DNA of 36,197 nt. Origin: an uncultured Lachnospiraceae bacterium. Lineage in GTDB: Bacteria > Bacillota > Clostridia > Lachnospirales > Lachnospiraceae. The stretch spans positions 1-36,197 of the forward strand of contig CANTEW010000026.1 of NCBI GenBank assembly GCA_947652925.1, written 5' to 3'. The position numbers and the translations under genes are program-made. The notes beneath the pieces are model-generated. The model made no database searches. It was given only the letters and a program-made list of their open reading frames with translations, and was not told where the DNA came from. How positions within the stretch are numbered: position 1 is the first letter of the stretch; the number at the start of each line of letters is the position of its first letter. Positions 24,481 through 32,484 of this stretch are shown here, one piece after another.

Positions 24481-25728
24481 TCATAAAAAAACATCAGTCC
24501 CCACCCACGGGACTAACACTTCCGGTATCTGTATACTGTCGTTTTCCATGTTCTGGTTCTGCTCCAGTATGGCTGCAAAGAGCCTGCTCGTGGCAAGTCC
24601 CGATCCATTCAGAGTATGCACATGACGGACCTTTCCCCGTTCATCCCTGTAACGGGTGTTCGTCCTGCGCGCCTGATAATCCCTTGCGTTCGATATGGAG
24701 CTGACTTCCTTATAGATCCTTTCTGCAGGGAGCCATACCTCTATATCATAAGTCCGCGCCATGGCCGCACTGCATTCACGCGCCGACGACTTCACCACCC
24801 GATAATGCAGGCCGAGCTGCTGCATCAGATGTTCCGCCTGCTGTAAGATCTCCGCAAACGCCTTATCAGACTCTCCTTCTTCCACGAATTGGACATTTTC
24901 TACTTTATTAAAGTGATGCCCCCGGATCATCCCCCGGTCCTCCGGGGCACTGCTCACTTCCCTGCGGAAGCAGGAAGTGTAGGAAGTATACTTGAGCGGC
25001 AGGTCTATGTGTCTCAAGATCTTATCCCTGTGCAGGTTCACAAGTATCGTCTCTGCTGTGGGGATCAGAAAATTCCCACTGTCCTGGACTTTGTAAGTCT
25101 CATCCTCAAATTTCGGGAACTGTCCCGCACCAAAGCCACAGATCTCACGTGCTACAGGCGGGAGCATCACCATCTCATACCCTGCTTTCTGGTTTTCCTC
25201 CAGACAGAAATTCAAAAGTGCCCATTCCAGCTTGGCGCCTGCCCCTCTGTATATCCAATAACCGCTCCCCATAAGATCCGCCGCCGTCTCATAATCGACC
25301 AGGCGATGTCTCCTGCATAACTCCATATGGCCTTTGGGCTGAAAACCGAACACCGGCTTTTCATTATAATGATATAAGACTTCCGAGGTCTCCTGCACAT
25401 CATCGTCCAGGAGATTGGGCAGGCGTACCAAGATATCCTGTAACTGCGCCGCCTTTGTACGCAGGTTCTGTTCCAAGCCGTCGAGCTTATGGTCGATCGC
25501 ATAGATGACAGCCAGCAGGTCGTCCGCCCCTGCTCCCTCTTTTTTCCGGACAGATACTTCCTTAGACAGAAGGTTTTTCTTATGCTTGAGGTCTTGCAGA
25601 TCCGTTTGCAGGCTCAGTCTTTCTTTATCCAAGCTGAGGAACTCTTCTATCGAGATATGTATGCCCCTTTTACCGAGATTCTCCTGCACATACGCAGGAT
25701 GTCTCCTGATCTGCTCTATGTCCAACAT
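24481..25728 (-). CDS. serS: Divergent seryl-tRNA synthetase
   Basis: SerRS charges tRNA(Ser) and also tRNA(Sec), the first step of selenocysteine synthesis. The 415-residue protein has the N-terminal coiled-coil tRNA-binding arm (about 30-100) and class II motifs: the serine-binding TAE in LIPTAETILVN, motif 2 in SCFRREVSSAPEDRGMIRGH and HFNKVE, and motif 3 in HTLNGSGLATSRLFAAILEQ. Several normally invariant blocks differ: LCTGDLGFSAAKTYD is replaced by KSSARECSAAMARTYD, and AGSAGRDTRGL by VSSAPEDRGM. The catalytic residues remain, so activity is likely. It has its own promoter, no T-box is seen, and no clear terminator separates it from fdhF. A second, housekeeping SerRS elsewhere is likely. 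Confidence 0.9.
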   Translation of the reverse strand: MLDIEQIRRHPAYVQENLGKRGIHISIEEFLSLDKERLSLQTDLQDLKHKKNLLSKEVSVRKKEGAGADDLLAVIYAIDHKLDGLEQNLRTKAAQLQDILVRLPNLLDDDVQETSEVLYHYNEKPVFGFQPKGHMELCRRHRLVDYETAADLMGSGYWIYRGAGAKLEWALLNFCLEENQKAGYEMVMLPPVAREICGFGAGQFPKFEDETYKVQDSGNFLIPTAETILVNLHRDKILRHIDLPLKYTSYTSCFRREVSSAPEDRGMIRGHHFNKVENVQFVEEGESDKAFAEILQQAEHLMQQLGLHYRVVKSSARECSAAMARTYDIEVWLPAERIYKEVSSISNARDYQARRTNTRYRDERGKVRHVHTLNGSGLATSRLFAAILEQNQNMENDSIQIPEVLVPWVGTDVFL

Positions 25729-25799
25729 AAGATCTTTTCCACGCTATCTATCAAAACTCATGCTCTTTACACAACATGTAGTGCTTTTTTCGCACTTTC

Positions 25800-25828
25800 T
25801 TTATATAGTTATAACATAGATCTATCAA
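25800..25828 (-). promoter_or_regulatory. Promoter of serS
   Basis: TTGATA and TATAAA are spaced by 17 bases on the minus strand, about 70 bases before the serS ATG. The leader between them holds only a five-pair hairpin (AGTGC/GCACT with an A-rich loop). No T-box antiterminator sequence is present. Confidence 0.6.
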
Positions 25829-25873
25829 TTTGTACATAGAAACTTACAACATTTTTTCAAGATCGCTGTGATC

Positions 25874-25917
25874 TTTCTATCCGTTCCCTCCAGTGCGCTG
25901 GCGAAAACGGATAGAAA
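25874..25917 (-). promoter_or_regulatory. Long hairpin between oppF and serS
   Basis: A 12-pair perfect stem (TTTCTATCCGTT with AACGGATAGAAA) encloses an internal loop and an inner CCAG/CTGG stem with a four-base loop. A second small inverted repeat (AAGATC/GATCTT) follows. Neither strand has a U-tract directly after the stem, so it is not a textbook terminator, although its place between two units suggests it ends or protects the opp transcript. Confidence 0.5.
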
Positions 25918-25932
25918 ACAGCTGAAGATATA

Positions 25933-26901
25933 TCACCCGCACCTGTGGCACGCCGCAAAATGCCCCTCTCCAATCTTCTCTAACACCGGCGTCTCTTCCC
26001 GGCATTTTTTTTCGGCGTAAGGACACCTGTTCTGGAAACGGCATCCTTCCGGCGGATCGACGGGGCTTGGGATCTCGCCTTCCATGCGGATCCGTACTTT
26101 CCCTGCCTCCACCCGGGGATCCGGGATCGGGATCGCTGACAGGAGCGCCTGGGTGTAGGGATGTGCCGGGTGGTCATAGAGCTGGTCTGCCGTGGTGATC
26201 TCCATGACCTTGCCCAGGTACATGACCATCACCCTGTCGGAGATATGTTTGACCATGGAGAGATCGTGGGCGATGAACATATATGTCAGCTCCTTTTCTT
26301 TCTGGAGCCGTTTGAGGAGATTTACGATCTGCGCCTGGATAGATACGTCCAGAGCTGAGATCGGTTCATCGCAGACGATAAATTCCGGCTCCACAGCCAA
26401 TGCCCGTGCGATCCCGATCCGCTGCCGCTGTCCGCCGGAGAATTCGTGTACATAACGGCTGCCGTATGCCGGATCCAGCCCCACGGTGGACAGGAGTCCT
26501 TCCACCCTTTTTTTGATATCGGCCTCGTCTTCTGCCATCTTATGGGCACGGATGCCTTCCGCGACGATCTCCTGGATCTTCATCTTGGGATCTAGGGAGG
26601 CGTACGGATCCTGGAAGATGATCTGCGCCTGCTCCGTAAATCTCCGCCTGCGTTCTTTATCCATGCCATGTACATCTTCTCCCCGATAGGTCACTTGCCC
26701 GCCTGTCTTGTCGTATATCCCAAGGCAGGTGCGCCCGCAGGTGGTCTTCCCGCAGCCGGATTCCCCCACCACACCCAGTGTCTCCCCTTTACGGATGTAA
26801 AAAGAGACATCGTCCACCGCTCTCAGCATCTTCTTTTTTCCCACTTTAAAGTATTTCTTCAATCCCTGTACTTCCAACAGGCAGTCTGTGTTATCTACCA
26901 T
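25933..26901 (-). CDS. oppF: Oligopeptide-type ABC transporter ATP-binding protein OppF
   Basis: This is one of the paired ATPases energising peptide-type import. Walker A is GESGCGKTTCGRTCLG, the signature is EFSGGQRQRIGIARAL, and Walker B is EFIVCDEPISALDVS, followed by the switch His in FIAHDLSMVKH. The C-terminal peptide-transporter extension has the cysteine-rich stretch GCRFQNRCPYAEKKC. The ATG at 26901 (MVDNTD) has GGAGG eight bases upstream and overlaps oppD by 11 bases; an ATG seven codons earlier lacks a site. About 322 residues, as usual. Confidence 0.93.
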   Translation of the reverse strand: MVDNTDCLLEVQGLKKYFKVGKKKMLRAVDDVSFYIRKGETLGVVGESGCGKTTCGRTCLGIYDKTGGQVTYRGEDVHGMDKERRRRFTEQAQIIFQDPYASLDPKMKIQEIVAEGIRAHKMAEDEADIKKRVEGLLSTVGLDPAYGSRYVHEFSGGQRQRIGIARALAVEPEFIVCDEPISALDVSIQAQIVNLLKRLQKEKELTYMFIAHDLSMVKHISDRVMVMYLGKVMEITTADQLYDHPAHPYTQALLSAIPIPDPRVEAGKVRIRMEGEIPSPVDPPEGCRFQNRCPYAEKKCREETPVLEKIGEGHFAACHRCG

Positions 26902-27886
26902 CGCCGCTCCCTCCCCCATCATCCATATATAGCCAGCAGCAGACCTGATGCCCTTCGGCTATCTCTGCCTCTCCCGGAAAACCTGTCCCACAGACAGGGC
27001 GTTTTTTCTTACATCTATCTGCGAAGGGACAGCCCGCGGGCGGATCTGCCATATTAGGCGGAGCCCCTTCGATCGTCTCCAGCTGTCCTCCGGAGATATC
27101 AAGTCTGGGGACCGCGCGCAGCAGCGCTTCCGTATAGGGATGGGCCGGATGATAGAAGATATCCTCTGCACTGCCCTTTTCTACCACTTTCCCCGCATAC
27201 ATGACGATGATGTCCTGTGCAAAATTCGCCACGATGCCTAAGTCGTGGGTGATCAGGATGATCGTCATGCCCTGTTCTCTCTGGATCTCTTTCATCATAT
27301 CCAGGATATCTGCCTGGATGGTCACGTCCAGAGCCGTTGTGGGTTCGTCTGCGATCAGGAGCTGGGGATGCAGGGTCAGCGCGATCGCGATCATCACACG
27401 CTGGCGCATGCCCCCGGAAAATTCATGGGGGTATTGTCTCATGCGCATGGCCGCGCCCGGGATGCCCACCTGCTCCAGCATGCGGATCCCCTCCTGCCAG
27501 GCTTCCTGCCTGTTCACTCTGCGGTGTACCCGTATCTTCTCCGTGATCTGCCTGCCGATGTCCATCGTAGGATTTAAAGCCGTCAGCGCATCCTGGAACA
27601 CGATGGAACATTTCTGCCCCCGGTAGTCTTCCCACTGTTTTTCTGTGTATCCCAGTATATCTTCTCCTTTAAAGAAGATCTTGCTCTCTTTGGATATCAC
27701 GCCGGGCTTCTGGATCAGTCCCATGACAGCCTTTGACGTGACAGATTTCCCACAGCCGGATTCCCCCACGATCGCTGTGACTTTATTTTCTCTGATACCG
27801 AAAGAGATATCCCTGACTGCCTGTATCGTTCCTGTATATGTGTGGAACTGGACAGACAGGTTTTCTACTTGTAAGATCTGGCTCAC
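26891..27886 (-). CDS. oppD: Oligopeptide-type ABC transporter ATP-binding protein OppD
   Basis: The 331-residue ATPase has Walker A GESGCGKSVTSKAVMG, the long Q-loop insert with VFQDALTALNPTMDIG, signature EFSGGMRQRVMIAIAL, Walker B LLIADEPTTALDVT and switch region ITHDLGIVANFA. The C-terminal oligopeptide extension carries GCPFADRCKKKRPVC, whose cysteines bind a 4Fe-4S cluster in some family members. The start is GTG with AGGGAGGAG upstream. It pairs with OppF. Confidence 0.93.
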   Translation of the reverse strand: MSQILQVENLSVQFHTYTGTIQAVRDISFGIRENKVTAIVGESGCGKSVTSKAVMGLIQKPGVISKESKIFFKGEDILGYTEKQWEDYRGQKCSIVFQDALTALNPTMDIGRQITEKIRVHRRVNRQEAWQEGIRMLEQVGIPGAAMRMRQYPHEFSGGMRQRVMIAIALTLHPQLLIADEPTTALDVTIQADILDMMKEIQREQGMTIILITHDLGIVANFAQDIIVMYAGKVVEKGSAEDIFYHPAHPYTEALLRAVPRLDISGGQLETIEGAPPNMADPPAGCPFADRCKKKRPVCGTGFPGEAEIAEGHQVCCWLYMDDGGGSGDGR

Positions 27887-27904
27887 GTTCTCTCCTCCCT
27901 TGGT

Positions 27905-28738
27905 CTATTTTACCAGTTTTGGATCTAAGATCTGCTGGAGCATATCGCCCATAACGTTAAAGCACAGGACCGTGATCAGGATCATCGTCCCCGGGACGAC
28001 GGCCAGGATCGGGTTATGGAGGATATACTGCTGGGCGCTCTGCAGCATGCTGCCCCAGGAAGCCATGGGGAGCTGGACGCCATAGCCCAGGAAACTCAGC
28101 GCAGATTCATCTAGGATCGCGTTGGCGATGCTGAGACTTGCGGCAACGATGACCTGGGGCATGAGATTTGGGATGATATGCCGCCAGATGATCCTTCCCC
28201 GGGATACCCCCAGGGCTTTTGCAGCCGTCACAAAATCCCGTTCTTTAAGGGATAAGGTCTGTGCCCTCACTACCCTGGCGACTTTCGTCCAGGAAAAAGA
28301 GGCGAGCATCAGCACCAGCGTCATTATATTGCGCGGCATGAACGCATAGACCACAATGATGAATAAAAGGCTTGGCACCGACAGAAAGATGTCCACGATC
28401 CGCATACAGACCATATCGATCCTGCCGCCGCTGTATCCGCTGACCGTCCCGATAAATGTCCCGGCCAGGACAGCTACGCACATGGCGGCAGAACCTACCA
28501 GAAGGGAGACTCTCCCGCCGTAGAGCGCCCTGGTAAATGTATCCCGCCCCAGATCGTCTGTACCTAAGATATGTCTGCCGCTCATTCCCTGTAATCTTTC
28601 CGCCACATTGACGGCGTCCGGGTCGTAGGGTGATAAAGGGGCCAGAAGAGATGCCAGGATCACCAGCAGGAGCAGGACCGCGCATATGACTGTCATCTTA
28701 TTGGAAAAGAATATCTTTTTCATCGCTCTTCTATCCAT
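27905..28738 (-). CDS. oppC: Oligopeptide-type ABC transporter permease OppC
   Basis: This 277-residue inner permease has an N-terminal helix (about 15-33) and the DppC/OppC hallmark region LSPYDPDAVNVAERLQGMSG, GTDDLGRDTFTRALYGGRVSL. The EAA-type cytoplasmic loop is AAKALGVSRGRIIWRHIIPN, followed by further membrane helices. The ATG at 28738 has GGAGG at ideal spacing and overlaps oppB by 8 bases. A longer in-frame start would lie deep in oppB and has no ribosome site. Confidence 0.92.
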   Translation of the reverse strand: MDRRAMKKIFFSNKMTVICAVLLLLVILASLLAPLSPYDPDAVNVAERLQGMSGRHILGTDDLGRDTFTRALYGGRVSLLVGSAAMCVAVLAGTFIGTVSGYSGGRIDMVCMRIVDIFLSVPSLLFIIVVYAFMPRNIMTLVLMLASFSWTKVARVVRAQTLSLKERDFVTAAKALGVSRGRIIWRHIIPNLMPQVIVAASLSIANAILDESALSFLGYGVQLPMASWGSMLQSAQQYILHNPILAVVPGTMILITVLCFNVMGDMLQQILDPKLVK

Positions 28739-29711
28739 TCTGTGCCTCCTTCCCCTGTTTGATCCTGGGATCGGCAAAACCATACAGGATGTCCGCCAGG
28801 AAATTCCCGATCAGGAGTACGATACATGTCAGCACCGTGATCCCCATGATCATCGTATAGTCACGGCTGTTGATCGCGTCCATACATAAAGTCCCCAGTC
28901 CCGGCCATCCGAAAACAGATTCTACGATAAAAGAACCTGTGATCAGCGTCCCGAAGTTCATCCCCACTATGGTGATGATCGGGAGCAGGCAGTTCTTCAG
29001 TACATGCCGCAGCAGCACCTGCATCCGCGGAACGCCCTTTGAGATCACCGTCATCACATATTCTTCTTCTTTTTGCTCAATGGTGTTGGAACGGATGTAC
29101 CGGACAAACACAGCGGTATTGTTCACGCTCAGTACGATCACAGGCAAGATCCCATGCCGGATCACGTCCAGGGCAGACTCTACCCCGATGGTACGCATGC
29201 CCGCGCTGGGCAGCCAGCCCAGCTTTAATGAAAAAACAATGATCAGCATGATCCCAAACCAGAATGCAGGAAGGGATATGCCCAGATACGATACGGCACT
29301 GATCAGGTTGTCGATCCATTTATTTTTGTGATAGCCTGCCAGCAGGCCTAAGGGGATGGCCAGCAGAACAGACAGGACAAGGGCGGCCCCCATCAGCCCG
29401 ATCGTATTGGGCAGTCTGTCCAGGATCTGTTTTTTTACCGGCTGGTGGTTGCTGATGGACAGGCCCCAGTCGCCCTTTAGCATCTTTCCCGCCCAATCTA
29501 TATATCTCTGCACCACATTGCCTTCCAGCCCCAGGGACGCCCGCATATCGTCCAGCTGCTCTTCCGACATCTTATATGTAGACACGGAAGGGGATGTATA
29601 CAGATAGAGCGGATCCCCCGGTGAAAAATATATGATCGAAAAGGCAAACATGGACACGATCACGAACACCACCGCCATCTGTGCCAGACGCTTCATTATA
29701 AGATCTTTCAT
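28731..29711 (-). CDS. oppB: Oligopeptide-type ABC transporter permease OppB
   Basis: This 326-residue inner-membrane permease starts with a membrane helix at about 8-30 and the family motif FSPGDPLYLYTSP, then a conserved external region. The stretch PAFWFGIMLIIVFSLKLGWLPSAGM, read in two halves as PAFWFGIML and LGWLPSAG, is typical of OppB/DppB. The C-terminal part contains the cytoplasmic coupling loop (SKGVPRMQVLLRHVLKN) and FIVESVFGWPGLG. AGGAGAA precedes the ATG. A hairpin lies between it and oppA, which is upstream. Confidence 0.92.
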   Translation of the reverse strand: MKDLIMKRLAQMAVVFVIVSMFAFSIIYFSPGDPLYLYTSPSVSTYKMSEEQLDDMRASLGLEGNVVQRYIDWAGKMLKGDWGLSISNHQPVKKQILDRLPNTIGLMGAALVLSVLLAIPLGLLAGYHKNKWIDNLISAVSYLGISLPAFWFGIMLIIVFSLKLGWLPSAGMRTIGVESALDVIRHGILPVIVLSVNNTAVFVRYIRSNTIEQKEEEYVMTVISKGVPRMQVLLRHVLKNCLLPIITIVGMNFGTLITGSFIVESVFGWPGLGTLCMDAINSRDYTMIMGITVLTCIVLLIGNFLADILYGFADPRIKQGKEAQNG

Positions 29712-29732
29712 CGTCTTCTCCTATCATATGGG

Positions 29733-29773
29733 GATAAAAATAGATCCTGTTCCCGCCAGGATCTATTTTTATC
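29733..29773 (-). terminator. Intraoperon hairpin between oppA and oppB
   Basis: A 17-pair perfect stem (GATAAAAATAGATCCTG and its complement) with a seven-base loop lies 15 bases after the oppA stop; the right arm contains TTTTT within the stem. It probably terminates part of the transcripts and stabilises the oppA message, giving excess binding protein over permease, a common arrangement in such importers. Confidence 0.7.
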
Positions 29774-29787
29774 TATCGTACTAAATC

Positions 29788-31431
29788 CTATTCAAAATAG
29801 AGTTTTGTATAGTCTTCAAATACAGGTGTTGTTGTATAATGTTCCGTTCCCTGGAGATCAGAACTTGTTATGAAGCAGTAATTGGGATACGCGATGGGAT
29901 AGACCAGATACTCGTCAAAAGCTTTCTGCTGCAGCTCTTTATAGATCTCTGCCCTCTTGTCCATGTCGGTCGTCTCCCTGCCCTGTTTGAACAGATCCAG
30001 GATCTCTTCGCTGGTATCCACATTGACGCCCCATGTCCCGTCGTACATACCTGCCACGACAGAATCCGGATCCCCGATCGCCGCGTATTCATTCAGGTAC
30101 AGTTCATAATCTGCCTTATCTGTAAAGACTACATCAAAGAAACCATTTGCATCGATACCCTCGATCTCCACATTTACATCGATCGCTTTTAACTGCTGCT
30201 GGATCAAGAGCGCCGTCTCTTCCATGTAGGAGCGGTCTGTATTATAATGCAGTTTGATCGTCTTTCCAGAAAGCCCTGACTTTTCAGCCAGTTCCTTTGC
30301 CGTATCCAGATCCTGCTCGTACCCTTTCAGGCTTTCATCGTAGAAAAGGTTCTGGTTACTGAAGATCGTATTCGCAGGGATCCCCATGGACGCACCATAG
30401 GCACCGTCCACGATCTCTTTCTGGTCTAACGCTGCAAAGAGAGCCTTCACTGCGTCGCGGTCTTCCCATGTGGCGCAGTATTTATTCCATGCCAGATATT
30501 TTACACGGCCTTCGCCTAACTGATGGACCTGTGCCCCGTCCACATCCTTGAATCCCTCCACTGTTGCGTCGGAGGAGGCGAGCAGGTAATTGATCTCGCC
30601 GTTCTTAAATGCCACTTCCTGTGCGCTCGGGTCGGAGATCACCTGGAATACGATGCTGCCGATCTGCGGTGCATCCCCGTAATAATCTTCAAATCTCTCC
30701 AGTACCAGGGACTCGCCGTCGTTAAACGCTGAGAGTTTATAGGGACCAGATCCGATATCCGTCAGATTCGCCTCTGCAGAGACAATGTCTGTATTCCCGT
30801 CAAATGCATGTGCCGGGATCAGCTGTAACTTTCCAAGCACCTCGAGATATGAAGCGGAAGGTTGAGGGAGCGTGAAGCTGACTGTCAGATCGTCCACCTT
30901 CTCATATTTCACAGGTTCTTCCCCTACAAATACCGTATTTGTATAACCGGCGCCGTTGTCAGTATCGGCGTTGCAGTCAGCAGTGAAGATCACGTCATCC
31001 GCTGTGATCGGCTCGCCGTCGTGCCATTTCAGACCATCTTTTAATCTCAATGTATAGGTCAGACCATCTTCAGAGGCCTCACAGCTCTCTGCCAGATAAT
31101 ACCTTATCTCGTCCTGATCCACATAATACAGCTCATCTGCAAAAGGTGATAGCTGGAACGCGCCTTCTGCCATGGATTCCAGCAATGGGTTCAGATTGGT
31201 CACCGTTGCCGATACCGGGATCACCAGACGGTCATCTCCTGTACTCTCTTCTTCTGCGTCCTCTTCTTCTCCACTCTCGCTGTCAGCACTCTCTTCCTGT
31301 TCTGCAGTGCTGCTCTCTTTTGTCCCTGCAGATCCTTCCTGCCCTGCTCCTGTATCTGCGCTCCCGCATCCTGTGACCATGGATGCGATCATCACGACAC
31401 TGAGAAATATACCTATAAGTTTCTTCTTCAT
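29788..31431 (-). CDS. oppA: Substrate-binding lipoprotein of the Opp-type transporter (SBP_bac_5)
   Basis: This 547-residue extracellular binding protein has a lipoprotein signal peptide (MKKKLIGIFLSVVMIASMVTGC; lipobox VTGC, lipidated Cys22) and then an acidic, low-complexity Ser/Glu linker to about residue 70. The SBP_bac_5 domain follows, with YYLAESCEASEDGLTYTLRL, GLKWHDGEPITADDVIFT and NYLLASSDATVEG. A GGAGGG site precedes the ATG, and it has its own strong promoter. The ligand cannot be read from the sequence: family members bind peptides, nickel chelates, sugars or other solutes. The neighbouring corrinoid methyl-transfer genes make a methylated substrate, peptide or metal/corrinoid ligand worth considering, as inference only. 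Confidence 0.9.
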   Translation of the reverse strand: MKKKLIGIFLSVVMIASMVTGCGSADTGAGQEGSAGTKESSTAEQEESADSESGEEEDAEEESTGDDRLVIPVSATVTNLNPLLESMAEGAFQLSPFADELYYVDQDEIRYYLAESCEASEDGLTYTLRLKDGLKWHDGEPITADDVIFTADCNADTDNGAGYTNTVFVGEEPVKYEKVDDLTVSFTLPQPSASYLEVLGKLQLIPAHAFDGNTDIVSAEANLTDIGSGPYKLSAFNDGESLVLERFEDYYGDAPQIGSIVFQVISDPSAQEVAFKNGEINYLLASSDATVEGFKDVDGAQVHQLGEGRVKYLAWNKYCATWEDRDAVKALFAALDQKEIVDGAYGASMGIPANTIFSNQNLFYDESLKGYEQDLDTAKELAEKSGLSGKTIKLHYNTDRSYMEETALLIQQQLKAIDVNVEIEGIDANGFFDVVFTDKADYELYLNEYAAIGDPDSVVAGMYDGTWGVNVDTSEEILDLFKQGRETTDMDKRAEIYKELQQKAFDEYLVYPIAYPNYCFITSSDLQGTEHYTTTPVFEDYTKLYFE

Positions 31432-31471
31432 GGGTCCCTCCTATGTCCTTTTTGATCGGTTTATGGTATCC

Positions 31472-31500
31472 AATGTACCTCTTTTTATTGAAAATGTCAA
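31472..31500 (-). promoter_or_regulatory. Strong sigma-A promoter of oppABCDF
   Basis: TTGACA (perfect) and TACATT are separated by 17 bases on the minus strand, about 40 bases before the oppA ATG. This gives the importer a promoter separate from the corrinoid unit upstream. Confidence 0.82.
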
Positions 31501-31527
31501 TACTTTTATTTGCATATCAAATGGATG

Positions 31528-31554
31528 GGGCGATGTTGTCCATGGACATCACCC
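31528..31554 (-). terminator. Hairpin between the second UroD-like gene and oppA
   Basis: GGGTGATGT pairs with ACATCGCCC (nine pairs, one wobble) around a nine-base loop, 10 bases after the upstream stop. The following sequence, CATCCATTTGATATG, has only a short T run. It may end the corrinoid-unit mRNA partly before the oppA promoter. The loop contains the 12-base palindrome TGTCCATGGACA, which could alternatively be an operator. Confidence 0.45.
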
Positions 31555-31564
31555 TCCCTTTTTC

Positions 31565-32431
31565 TCAAAGGAGCCGTACAGCCTCCACCTTTTTTTCCAC
31601 CGTATGACTGCTGTTTTTTATACACATCTGTCCTGCGATCGTTATCTGTTCTTTGGTGCTCAGAACGGCATCCACATACTGCATAGGCCCGTCTACGGGG
31701 ACATCCACCCATTCCATTTTGTCCATACCCAGCAGTGCGAAGGATGTCTTCGGGCAGAGGAAGATCTGCGTCCGGCCTGCGGCAGTCTTTTCCGCCTGTT
31801 TCAGGAATGGATAGGTAAAGTGTTCCACCATATATCCCGTGTTTTTCGGCCCCAATATATTCAGACCGCCGGAAGGATCCGCATAGCTGATGATGTCCAC
31901 CTGGTACTCGATCGCTCTCTCGATAAACCGGAGCAGTCCTCCTGCCAGCCTGTCGAAGACCTGCTGCATCTCTTCCGGCTGTTTTTTCATAGCGCGGAAT
32001 ACATAACGTGCATCCATCAGCCCATTTAATATGGTAAATGGCCCGGATATCATGAGAGCCACGTTCTCTCCCTGTCCGCTCAGATATCTGCAGGCTTTCA
32101 GCGTCTCATGGATCCTGCCTTTTTCGTAGTCGATCTCCGGGAGAGCCAGGATCTGTTCCGGTGTCTCGCAGATGTATCCTTTCGCCCGCGGCCCGGCGGT
32201 GGCATTTCCCAGGTTCACACTCCCGCCCATCGCTTCCGCTTCCAGTGTATGGCAAAAAGGAAGCACGCAGAAGTTTACATTTTCTTTTTTCTTTATCTCC
32301 AGAGCGATCTTTGCCATGGTATCCCAGTGGCGATAGGCGTCTGGATATGTAAGATCCAGTCTCTCTGCCACATCGCTGCTGATACCGACAGCATGATCAT
32401 ATGTGCAATCAAAATCGATGAGTTTTCCCAC
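31565..32431 (-). CDS. Short UroD-fold methyltransferase-like protein lacking the zinc His
   Basis: This 288-residue protein is of the uroporphyrinogen decarboxylase/MtaA superfamily. LPFCHTLEAEAMGG and ISYADPSGGLNILGP align with VPFCMTVEAGALGA and ISDPSGTGEILGP of the larger methyltransferase at 34277-35305. It lacks the N-terminal PGGMMN segment. Where that protein has HIC it reads FLC (224-226), keeping one Cys; a further Cys is C270 in AGQMC. The start is GTG with GGGGAGG upstream, directly preceded by an in-frame TAA, so no extension is possible. It follows the RACo gene by 53 bases and is probably cotranscribed. A methyl-donor-specific methyltransferase or regulatory partner is possible; heme synthesis is unlikely. 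Confidence 0.8.
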   Translation of the reverse strand: MGKLIDFDCTYDHAVGISSDVAERLDLTYPDAYRHWDTMAKIALEIKKKENVNFCVLPFCHTLEAEAMGGSVNLGNATAGPRAKGYICETPEQILALPEIDYEKGRIHETLKACRYLSGQGENVALMISGPFTILNGLMDARYVFRAMKKQPEEMQQVFDRLAGGLLRFIERAIEYQVDIISYADPSGGLNILGPKNTGYMVEHFTYPFLKQAEKTAAGRTQIFLCPKTSFALLGMDKMEWVDVPVDGPMQYVDAVLSTKEQITIAGQMCIKNSSHTVEKKVEAVRLL

Positions 32432-32484
32432 TTATGATACCTCCCCTGATATTATCCCCACACAAAGACGGTCATATCCGTCTC

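Noticed and set aside
25729-25932. T-box riboswitch in front of serS
   Set aside because: No T-box sequence (AGGGTGG...ACC-type) or matching stem I is present in the leader.
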